NCBI RefSeq assembly: GCF_020521235.1
Contig: NZ_BLAY01000119.1
Location: forward strand, 1 to 32,700
DNA from: Microseira wollei NIES-4236
GTDB taxonomy: Bacteria; Cyanobacteriota; Cyanobacteriia; Cyanobacteriales; Aerosakkonemataceae
Direction: 5' to 3'
DNA length: 32,700 nt
In this document: one piece after another, positions 9,561 to 18,600 of the stretch
Numbering within the stretch: position 1 is the first letter of the stretch
Layout: each line of letters opens with the position of its first letter
Notes under the pieces: model-generated
What the model saw: only the letters and a program-made list of their open reading frames with translations
What the model was told of the DNA's origin: nothing
The model's database searches: none
Program-made: the position numbers and the translations under genes

Positions 9561-10646
9561 CTAACTGACGACTCTTGACAAATTAATTGCTGCGTTTAAA
9601 TCGCGGTCAATGACAAAACCACAATGCTCACAGTTGAACACGCGCTCTCCAAGGGAGAGTGTTTCTTTTTTGGTTCCACAATTAGAGCAAATCTTGCTGG
9701 ACGGGAACCATCGGTCAACCACAACCAGCTTAGAACCATACAATTCACATTTGTAGGTTAACTGGCGGCGAAACTCAAAAAAACCCATATCGGCAATGGC
9801 TTTGGCTAGTTTGTGGTTTGCCATCATGCCAGATACATTTAAATCTTCAATTACTACAGTGCCGTGGTTTTTAGCCAGTATAGTTGTGAGTTTGTGCAAC
9901 GTATCAAAGCGAATGTTGGCAATCTTCCTCTGGAGCCTAGCAATTTGCAATTGTGCTTTCTTCCAGTTAGCATAACCGATAACTTTACGACGGTGTAACC
10001 ATTGCGTCCTGGACAACTTTGAAGAGTATTTTTTGTAGGAATTAGCGCCTGGAACAACTTCACCTGTTGAGAGAGTTGCCTGGTTCTTAATTCCGAGGTC
10101 AACGCCTACAATACTTGTCTGGGTTGATTTTTGTATTTCTACATCAAATCGAAAACTGATAAACCATCTGTCAGCTTTACGACTTATTGTTGCTGACTTA
10201 GTTAGCACCTGTGGCAGGTATTCGTAAGTCTTAAGAACACCAATCACAGGGACTTGTATTTTATTGTTCCCCAAGATTTTTACCTGGCCTTCTAACGTAA
10301 AAGAATCTTTTTGACCTTTCTTTTTGAACTTGGGCGCTCCTTTCTTTTTATTGAATAAATCTTTCCCTGCTTCACGCAATGCCATCAATGACTGTTGTGG
10401 CGTAGATTTGCTGCATTCATAGTACCAGGTATTTTCTGATTTTACCAGCGCTACTAACAATTTATGCAGGTCAATTGCACTGGGAAATTTCAGTTTCTCA
10501 TCTGGATGGTTCTGGTTGTGGTCAAGGATGTTTTTGGTCAGCCACAACCCCCAATTCCACGCATGGCGCGCTACTCCACAATGTTTAGCTAACTGTACCC
10601 GTTGTTGATTATTTAGTTTCAACTCGGTCTTAAAACCTAGCAACAT
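9561..10646 (-). CDS. tnpB: TnpB RNA-guided endonuclease of the IS607 element
   Basis: A 361-residue TnpB (transposon-encoded relative of Cas12). The N-terminal helix-turn-helix region is followed by a RuvC-like nuclease whose three acidic residues all look present: Asp183 in GVDLGIK, Glu267 in VIEDLN and Asp349 in DRDLNAAIN. A zinc finger, CSNCGT...CEHCG, lies between the second and third. The protein therefore appears catalytically intact, unlike the fossil copy near 24 kb. I chose the ATG at 10646 because it overlaps the tnpA stop (TGATG) and has AAGGAGG upstream; a TTG one codon earlier is also possible. TnpB is not needed for transposition but is thought to cut the emptied donor site and so help the element persist. 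Confidence 0.93.
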   Translation of the reverse strand: MLLGFKTELKLNNQQRVQLAKHCGVARHAWNWGLWLTKNILDHNQNHPDEKLKFPSAIDLHKLLVALVKSENTWYYECSKSTPQQSLMALREAGKDLFNKKKGAPKFKKKGQKDSFTLEGQVKILGNNKIQVPVIGVLKTYEYLPQVLTKSATISRKADRWFISFRFDVEIQKSTQTSIVGVDLGIKNQATLSTGEVVPGANSYKKYSSKLSRTQWLHRRKVIGYANWKKAQLQIARLQRKIANIRFDTLHKLTTILAKNHGTVVIEDLNVSGMMANHKLAKAIADMGFFEFRRQLTYKCELYGSKLVVVDRWFPSSKICSNCGTKKETLSLGERVFNCEHCGFVIDRDLNAAINLSRVVS

Positions 10647-11287
10647 CAAGCCACCTCCTTAACTGCTTGAGTCATGCCATCAATCAACTTCTTGTTCTTT
10701 TTGCTTCTAGAGCCATAAAGACGATCACTGAACACTGTAATGAGTTCAAGCATATCTTGAACTAGCTCTTGCTCAAAGGTCACTTCTTCATTGGTTTTGT
10801 TAATGATGACCACCTCAGTTTCAAACTCCTCACACATAGCAAATACCAATTCAGCACCGAACCTTAGCAATCTATCTTTGTGAGTCAGTACCAGTCTAGC
10901 GACATCACCTTGCATAATGCGTTTCAGCAGTTTCTGTAGTCCTTTTTTCTGGTAGTTTAAGCCACTTCCTAAGTCTTGGATGGTTTCAAACTGCCATCCG
11001 TTAGCTGCACTAAACGCCTCTAATACTTGCACTTGGCGCACTAAATCTTCTTTCTGGTCGTGGCTTGATACTCTGGCATAATTAATGGTGATGCGGCGAT
11101 CTAGCTGCTTTAAATCTCTTGGTGTAATGCGCTTGATATCAGTTAGATAAAACCTTCTTTGTCCCGATGGCGATCGCTCTGAACGGATTTTCCCTGAATC
11201 AGCCCACCTCCTTAAAGTTATGACTGAGATGCCTAGTTCTTTGGCGGCGTCTCCGATACTGATTGTCATTTCTGGAATGTCGCTCAT
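10646..11287 (-). CDS. tnpA: IS607-type serine recombinase (transposase TnpA)
   Basis: A 213-residue transposase that moves the element by serine-recombinase chemistry. Residues 6-50 are a MerR-like helix-turn-helix (IGDAAKELGISVITLRRW), the DNA-binding module placed in front of the catalytic domain in IS607 transposases. The resolvase/invertase domain follows, with the nucleophile region YARVSSHDQ and the helix QVQVLEAF. Length is near the family norm of about 200-220. The end overlaps the tnpB start by one base, suggesting coupled translation. No stop, frameshift or missing motif was seen, so the copy looks functional. Confidence 0.93.
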   Translation of the reverse strand: MSDIPEMTISIGDAAKELGISVITLRRWADSGKIRSERSPSGQRRFYLTDIKRITPRDLKQLDRRITINYARVSSHDQKEDLVRQVQVLEAFSAANGWQFETIQDLGSGLNYQKKGLQKLLKRIMQGDVARLVLTHKDRLLRFGAELVFAMCEEFETEVVIINKTNEEVTFEQELVQDMLELITVFSDRLYGSRSKKNKKLIDGMTQAVKEVA

Positions 11288-11377
11288 CGTAGTTTCTGCT
11301 AGAGACTACAGTTCATTATCTTATCATTACAGAAGAAATGACAAGAGGTGATGAGAAATTTAGTTACAGCTTCTCAC

Positions 11378-13721
11378 CCCACAGCGGGTGCAAAAGGTAC
11401 TAGACCATCTCAGAGGCACTGTAGTGATTAACGGCTACGGACCAACAGAGAACACAACTTTCACCTGCTGCCATCGAATGAAAGACCCTTCGGAGTGCTG
11501 CGATGAGCAGGTTCCGATTGGCAGACCGATTTCCAACACCTACGTCTACATCCTCGATGCGAAGCGGCAACCCGTTCCAGACGGCGTAGTTGGGGAACTG
11601 TATGTTGGTGGAGACGGCTTGGCAAAAGGCTACTGGCGGCGTAACGAACTGACAGCACAGAAGTTTATGCCAGATCCTTTCAGTTCAGAGCCAAATGCGC
11701 GAATCTATCGTACCAAAGATCTCGTTCGCAGACGTGCAGATGGAATCATTGAGTTCATCGGTCGCGTGGACGATCAGGTCAAGATTCGAGGCTTTCGGAT
11801 AGAACCAACCGAAATCCAAGCAAGTCTTGCTCAAAACCCAGCAGTTCGGGACTCTTTGGTGCTGGCGGCAGCCTCCACAACAGAAGATAAGATGCTGGTT
11901 GCTTATGTAGTGCCAACACCAGAATTTGTCTCAAAAGTTGCCAGCGAGAATCAGAGCGAGTCATTGTCAGAGAATCAGAAAGAAAATTGGGCCGAATTGT
12001 TCGATCAGCATCTTTACACTCAGCAACACCGAACCTCCGACCCCACCTTCAACCTCAGCGGCTGGGTTGATAGCTACACCGGACAGGCTATCCCCGCAGA
12101 GCAGATGCGGGAATGGTTGAACTACCGCGTGGAGCAGATCCTATCCCACCAACCGCGACAGGTTTTGGAGATCGGGGTCGGCACCGGCATGCTACTGTTC
12201 CGAATTGCTCCTGTAGCAGATAAATATGTGGGGGTCGATATCTCTCAGGTGGGTCTGGACTACGTCGCGGAACATCTGCCAAATCAACTCTCCGACATAT
12301 CCAAGGTGGAATTGCACCTGGCTGACGGGGAGCAATTGAAAGGACGATACAAGGCGAAGTTTGATACTTGTATTTTGAATTCCACAGTTCAATACTTCCC
12401 CAGCGTGGACTATCTGATTAACGTGTTAGAGATAGCTATAGAGGCGATGCAGCCTGGAGGCATGATCTATCTAGGAGACATCCGCAACCTAACCACGCTC
12501 GAACCCTTTCACGCCGCCGTAGCATTGCGTCGAGCAGAAGATTCTACCTCGAAGAGTGAAATACAGCGTCGTGTTCGCCAACGGGTCTTTCATCAGAACG
12601 AACTGTTAGTAGATCCGCGTTTCTTTCACGCATTGAAGCAACGCTTCCCCCGCATCTCTGAGGTAAAAGTACAGCTTCAGCGCGGGAGTGGGTTTAACGA
12701 ATTAACTCGCCATCGTTATGACGTAATTATTCGGCTCGATCGCACGCCGGAAAAACCCAGCCGACGGGAGGTGAGTCTGGACTGGCGTAACGATGAATTG
12801 GACAGCAAATCTCTGCAGGCGCGTCTGCAAAAGCGGGATTGGCATAAATTGATCGTGCGAAACATACCCAATGCCCGCATGGTAGAGGATTTGCAGGCTC
12901 TAGATTGGCTGAGGGAAAGCGGTGCTTCCGACACAGTTGGGGCATGGCGGGCACAAAGCAGAGAGAGGACATGGGATGCTGGGGTGAACCCAAACGATCT
13001 GGCGATCTTAGGGAAGGACTTGGGACTCGATGTGGAGATTACTTTGGCTCTTACCGGAGAAATAGGTTGTTTCGATGCAAGTTTCCAAATCCCAGTTGCG
13101 GAAGCATCCCAACCTCACAGGGAATCGCTAACAATTGCCCAGCATCAGACAACCCCCATTTCTGTTCCCGACTTGACGCGAATGGCTAACCTACCGCTCC
13201 AAGGCGAGATCGGTGCCGTGCTAGGACCTCAGTTAAGGGAACACCTGCGCGGAAATCTGCCAGATTACATGGTTCCCGATCGCATCTTGATATTGAGCCA
13301 CTTCCCCCTCAGACCATCCGGCAAGGTGGATCGAAGTGCGCTACCACAACCCCATGAATTGAGCTTAGCCGAACGGACACAGAGCAGCCCGCCGGAACAA
13401 GGAATCGAGCAGAAGATTGCTGCGGCATGGCAGGACATACTTCAAATCGAGAACCTCAGCAGGGAGGATAACTTCTTCGATTTGGGAGGAAACTCCTTAA
13501 CAATGGTGCGAGTCTGTAGCATTCTCCGAAAAACCTTGGACACAGAACTAAGCGTTGTGGAGATGTTCCAATATCCGACGATTCGCAAGCTGGCAGACCA
13601 TTTGAAAACAAGAGATGGCACAGTAAAGCGGACTGCGGCTGACCAAAACCGGGTACAACAACAACTCAACGCTTACCGCACAAACAATTCCCCACGAAAA
13701 AGGAGACCTCGCCATGAGTAA
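11378..13721 (+). CDS. NRPS continuation: rest of adenylation domain with inserted N-methyltransferase, plus PCP
   Basis: Direct continuation of the megasynthase interrupted at 9440. As it stands, a GTG at 11388 could only start a headless protein. It holds the back of the adenylation domain (NGYGPTEN, YRTKDLVRR, then an insertion, then PSGKVDR). The inserted domain, about 11980-12960, is a class I methyltransferase with SAM motif LEIGVGTGM, the usual position of NRPS N-methyltransferases between the A8 and A9 motifs. A PCP follows with Ser in LGGNSL (codon 13494-13496). Reading pocket residues across the IS gives DAFWLGGTF(K), as in the first A domain, so N-methyl-valine (or a similar branched residue) is predicted for the intact enzyme. 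The stop overlaps the next start (ATGA). Confidence 0.88.
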
Positions 13722-15576
13722 TCAGCAAAGCTTGAATGAAGTGTCTATTGCCGTCATCGGCATGGCAGGAAGATTTCCTGGTGCAGACGACCTCGATTCA
13801 TTCTGGCAAAATCTGCGCGACGGGGTTGAATCGATCCGCCATTTCACCGACGAAGAATCACTCGCCGCAGGCATCCCAGAGAAATTAGTTCGCAATCCTC
13901 AGTACGTACCTGCCAAGGGAATCCTCTCAGATGTCGATCTGTTTGATGCCAATTTCTTTGGCATCGCTCCTCACGAGGCAGAATTAATGGATCCGCAACA
14001 TCGCCTCTTTCTGGAAACCGCATGGACTGCCTTGGAGAATGCGGCATACGATCCGAAGCGATATGAGGGTTGGATAGGCGTTTACGCTGGTTCTGGAAAC
14101 GTAACATACCTGCACCATGTTCTCCAGGACAAGGAAAACCTCATCCAGGCATCTGGGCAGACTCATGTCTTCTTCGGCAATTACCCTGATTTCTTCGCCA
14201 GCAGAGTAGCTTACAAACTAGGTCTTACTGGACCTGCTGTCGTAGTTCGGACAGCCTGCTCCACCTCATTGGTTGCCATCAATATGGCTTGTCAGGCACT
14301 GCTCAACTATCACTGCGATATGGCACTGGCTGGCGGTTGCTCGATTCACATCCCGCAAAAGGCGGGCTACATTTACGAGACAGGGGGAATTCCGTCCCCA
14401 GATGGACACTGTATGGCATTCGACGCCCGCGCTGCCGGTACTGTCCCTGGGGACGGAGTAGGTGTATTGGTTCTCAAACGACTTGACGATGCCTTGCAAG
14501 ACCAAGACAACATTCTCGCCGTTATTAGGGGTTTTGCTCTCAATAATGATGGCTCAGACAAGGTAGGTTACACGGCTCCCAGCGTCGATGGGCAAGCCGA
14601 AGTAATTTCTCTGGCTCACGAAATGGCAGGTGGTGATTTTGAGGCGGTAGACTACATCGAAGCCCACGGCACGGCTACTCCACTGGGCGATCCTGTTGAG
14701 GTGGCTGCTCTGACCCAAGCCTTTCGCGAAAAGACCCAACGCACTGGCTTCTGTGCCCTTGGTTCGGTGAAAACCAATATCGGACACGTCGATGCTGCGG
14801 CTGGGGTTGCAGGTGTTATCAAAACTATTCTTTCACTGCGTCACCGCCTGCTGGTTCCGAGTCTTCATTTCCAGTCCCCCAATCCGAAAATAGACTTTGA
14901 AAACAGCCCGTTTTATGTGAATGCTGTGTTGCAGGAATGGCCGGATCGAGGCCAACCGCGACGTGCGGGGGTAAGTTCTTTTGGTATTGGTGGAACTAAT
15001 GCACATTTGGTTTTGGAGGAAGCCCCAACCCGCCAAAACGGCTCTGGGCACCAAACGCTTCAGGTGCTTCCGCTGTCGGCTAAGAGTCCAGAAGCACTGG
15101 AACAATTAACCCAAAATCTAGTTGACTACTTAGAGCGTCACCCAGATCTCGACCTCGCTGACGTAGCTTTCACGTTGCAAGTAGGGCGGAGTGAGCATTC
15201 TTACCGTCGGGCTATCTTGTGTCGAACAAATTCCGAGGCGGTTGAGGCGCTGCGCGATGCTGCTGGCAAAGGGGTAACGGTGGTGAAGAAGGACAGTATT
15301 GGCAAGCCGATCTTCACGTTCAACGATGGTAAAAACGCTAACTGGGAATTTCTGTGCCAGATATACAAGGACGAACCTGTTTTGCCACAGGAACTCGATC
15401 GGTGCGCTGAAGCCCTCAAGCCTTGTCTCGGAGGCGATCTGCGCGAAATTTTGGCTACTACAGTGGCTGAAGGCGACTCCGCCTACACTCAAGCTGTATT
15501 CAAGGAAGAAGTTGTTTTAACGAACCGCTCCAGGTGCAGAGAACGCAGAGAGAAGAAGAGGAGAAGGTATAACTGA
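13714..15576 (+). CDS. Type I PKS ketosynthase with truncated acyltransferase
   Basis: Start of a PKS module, translationally coupled to the NRPS gene (ATGA overlap, AAGGAG at 13698-13703). The ketosynthase (residues 8-430) is intact: Cys182 in TACSTS, His318 in EAHGTA and His358 in NIGHVD. The KS-AT linker follows. The acyltransferase begins at about residue 530 but lacks the usual GQG motif, keeps only about 60-70 residues ending near AYTQAVFKEE, and then runs into unrelated basic sequence (ERREKKRRR) before the stop. The GHSxG nucleophile elbow and all of the AT core are missing. The rest of the module is in another frame from 15605. The module could not load its own extender unit unless an AT acts in trans. 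Confidence 0.9.
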   Translation: MSNQQSLNEVSIAVIGMAGRFPGADDLDSFWQNLRDGVESIRHFTDEESLAAGIPEKLVRNPQYVPAKGILSDVDLFDANFFGIAPHEAELMDPQHRLFLETAWTALENAAYDPKRYEGWIGVYAGSGNVTYLHHVLQDKENLIQASGQTHVFFGNYPDFFASRVAYKLGLTGPAVVVRTACSTSLVAINMACQALLNYHCDMALAGGCSIHIPQKAGYIYETGGIPSPDGHCMAFDARAAGTVPGDGVGVLVLKRLDDALQDQDNILAVIRGFALNNDGSDKVGYTAPSVDGQAEVISLAHEMAGGDFEAVDYIEAHGTATPLGDPVEVAALTQAFREKTQRTGFCALGSVKTNIGHVDAAAGVAGVIKTILSLRHRLLVPSLHFQSPNPKIDFENSPFYVNAVLQEWPDRGQPRRAGVSSFGIGGTNAHLVLEEAPTRQNGSGHQTLQVLPLSAKSPEALEQLTQNLVDYLERHPDLDLADVAFTLQVGRSEHSYRRAILCRTNSEAVEALRDAAGKGVTVVKKDSIGKPIFTFNDGKNANWEFLCQIYKDEPVLPQELDRCAEALKPCLGGDLREILATTVAEGDSAYTQAVFKEEVVLTNRSRCRERREKKRRRYN

Positions 15577-15604
15577 GAGGGCTATTTTCCAAGTTCTGGT
15601 CGAT
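15519..15604 (+). other. Deletion scar in the PKS acyltransferase with purine-rich intergenic-type sequence
   Basis: Between the AT front (frame of 13714) and the post-AT linker (frame of 15605) lies a G/A-rich run, about 15531-15567. It resembles the purine-rich repeats seen between cyanobacterial genes, including one in this window at about 29050-29075. Downstream, the second frame is already homologous to the linker from about 15572 (TERAIFQVLVDMWLAGG). So about 240 AT residues are absent and the frame differs on the two sides. Confidence 0.7.
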
Positions 15605-18600
15605 ATGTGGCTTGCTGGGGGTGAAATCGATTGGCAAAAGCTTCACGCTGGAACAACGCCGGGACGGGTAGCTTTACCAACTTATCCATTCCAGCGTCTG
15701 CGTTATTGGTATGAACCAAAGCAAAATGCCAATGTTTCTACGCAAGCATTCCCAGTCCCGAAGCAACTGCCGCCGATTCCATTGAAAAAGAAGAAGGATA
15801 TGGCGGAATGGTTTTATAGCCCCCAGTGGCGTCGCACTCTGCCACTTTTGCCATGCAATCCTTTAAATATGGTTCGCCACGGGAATAACTGGCTTTTGTT
15901 TTTGGATGAGTGTGGCGTTGGGCGAAGGTTTGCCCAGCATTTGCAGACTCAAGGAGTTAAGGTATTTACTGTTGTCCGCAGTAACGATTTTCAAGTTTTG
16001 TCGGGTGAAAGCTACGCCATAAATCCCACTGAGGCAAAACACTACCAGTTGCTGTTAGATGATTTGCAGCGGCGTCAGGAAATTCCAAGCTTTATCTTTA
16101 ACTTCTGGTTTGTCACGCCGCCAACTGATGAGCCGACTCCGGAAGCTGGCTTCGAGATGCTTCTGTTTTTGGCACAGGCGCTCTTTGGACGCGATCGCTC
16201 TTCTACAATAGAGTTAATGATTGTCTCGACGAACCTTCACGCTATCGAGTCGGGCGATCGCATATGTCCTGCAAAGGCAACGCTACTCGGTCCGTGTCGC
16301 GTAATTCCTCTTGAGTATCCTAATATTGCTTGTCGCAGTCTCGATATCGAATTGCCTCTGGATGAAGCAGCGCAAGCGCGACTGATGGATCGTCTATTCT
16401 CAGAGGCAGCAGCGCCTGATGAGGAACCAGCGATCGCATATCGAGGCGAAAGTCGTCTGATTTTGGAGTACGTTCGCAAACCCTTAACCCCGGACGATAG
16501 TGATGGAAACGTTCGGTTGAGACAAGGTGGGGTCTATCTCATTGCTGGTGGACAAGGAGGTGTGGGGCTGTCTTTGGCAACCTTCCTTGCCGAGGAATAC
16601 GCAGCCAAATTAGCACTCATCACCCGCTCGCCATTTCCGCCACGAGAATCGTGGAAAGACCTGTTGATTACGCCGCGTGCGGCTAACCTACAAACTTGGC
16701 TCGATGACTTGTACGCTGCGGAGTCGGCATGGTCGGAGCGGCTAGCGATCGCTTCTCTATCCGATTATCCTGGTTTGGAGTCAGGACTTGTGGAACTATG
16801 CCGTTGCTACGCATTTGATTACATCAAGGTAGCTTTGGCCCAATCAAATGAAGACACAGGTGTTGAGCGTCAGAAACTTCTGGAACGTCTCGGCGTGCTG
16901 CCCTCAATGGAGAGATTTGTTGATTACATGGTGAACCTCCTGGAAGAGGGCGGGGTAATCGTCAACAAAAACGGGCGACTTCATTTGGTACCAAATTCTA
17001 GCCAATTAAAAGATTCGGCTCGGATGAGTGCTGATCTGCACGATCGTTATCCCTTATTTACTGGAATGATTCAACTTTTGGATCGCTGTGCAGCGAATTA
17101 TAGAGAAGCGCTCTCAGGTAAAATTCCCGCAATTAGTGTCCTCTACCCAGAAGGTCGATTCGATTTTCTCGAACAAGCTGCGAAAAACACTTTGGAACAC
17201 AGCACAGAGCCTCACTATCGAGAAGTATTAGCCGAGTTGGTAAGCAAGCTGGCGACTAGGCAGAAAAAAGGTCCTTTACGGATTCTCGAAGTCGGTGCTG
17301 GGAACGGATTGTTGACACAAGTCGTCGCCCGGGAGCTTTCTAAACTTGCTCCTGAGACAGTTGAGTATTGGGTGACAGATATTGGTTCGAAATTCGTTGA
17401 ACAGCTTAAGCAACGTGCTGAGAATGATGGTTTTGACTTTATAAAAACAAGGGTGCTTGACATTTCCAGCGAACCTACAGCTCAGGGCTTTGCTGCTGGC
17501 AGCTTTGACGCGATCCTGGCTCTAAACGTCGTTCACGCGACACCAAGTATCGAGAATACACTGTTTAATCTGCGGTGTTTGCTGGATCGTAATGGCATTC
17601 TGGCACTGATTGAAGTAACCAAGACACCCCCTTGGGTCGATATGGTATGGGGATTGTCTAAGGGTTGGTGGCAGTTTGAGGACAGCCATCTACGGAAACG
17701 TTCGCCTCTTTTGGGCCCAAATACCTGGGAAAAACTGCTGAGGGAACAGGGTTTCACATCGGTTGAAAGCTTGCCAGCTTCGGAGATGGCGCGAACTGCT
17801 AGTGACACAGCTTTAATAATTGCTCAGGTTCGCGGCGATAAAGTTGGAGATTCGCCGAATTGGAATAGCGAAGCCGATCGATCGGAGTTGACACGACATC
17901 GAATTCGCCGCATCCAGGAGATTGAACTCCGGGGTGGACAGGTTGAGATTTATAGCTGTGATATTTGCGATCGCGATGCGTTAGCCGCAAGCATTTCGGA
18001 TGTAGAGGAACGCTTTGGCCCAATCAACGGGGTCATCCAATGTGCTATGGTACTCGACGACGGATTGATGCAACTGGAGACTCCTGAGAAAGCCAGTAAA
18101 GTCCTGCGACCAAAGGTGCAGGGTACGCAATTGCTTTTTGAGCTAACCCGCAATCCGGAACGCGACTTTTTTGCGATTAGTTCATCCCTAGCGTCTACCC
18201 TCGGACTACACGCCCAAGCGGATTATTGTGCCGCAAATGCTTTTCAGGATGCCTTCGCTCACAAAATGAACGCCCTAGGCGAGTCTTTTGTCTGTTCCAT
18301 TAATTGGGGAATTTGGAGTGAAGCGGGTGCGGCGATGCGGCTGCTAATGGATGAGTCCTCTGTTGCGCCGCAACGGCACTGGGTTCCTTACCCCCTGTTC
18401 GAGCATTGCGTGGATACCGCGCCAGGTCGAAGAATTTATCACGGACGCTTGTCAGTACAAAGACATTGGATTGTGAGCGAACACTGGCTGGACGATCGCC
18501 CACTGGTTCCGGGTACGGGTTTCTTGGAATTGGCTCGAGCGGCTTACCAGCATTGGCACCCATGCAACGCAGTGGCACTGCGTGATGTCTTTTTCCAAGA

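Larger units (their letters stand above)
9441..11377 (-). mobile_element. IS607-family insertion sequence inside an NRPS adenylation domain
   Basis: A 1,937-bp element with an overlapping serine-recombinase tnpA and tnpB, both on the minus strand. The borders follow from the host gene. Joining base 9440 to base 11378 restores one frame, reading SVTPQRVQKVL across the junction and matching the equivalent stretch of the first A domain (SVSHVQKVL). The dinucleotide AC lies both just outside the left end (9439-9440) and at the right end (11376-11377), so the true border could shift by 2 bp. This fits the 2-bp crossover of IS607-type recombinases, which leave no long target duplication. A 9-bp subterminal inverted repeat is present: CTCATCACC at 9458-9466 and GGTGATGAG at 11347-11355, possible recombinase sites. 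Confidence 0.88.
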
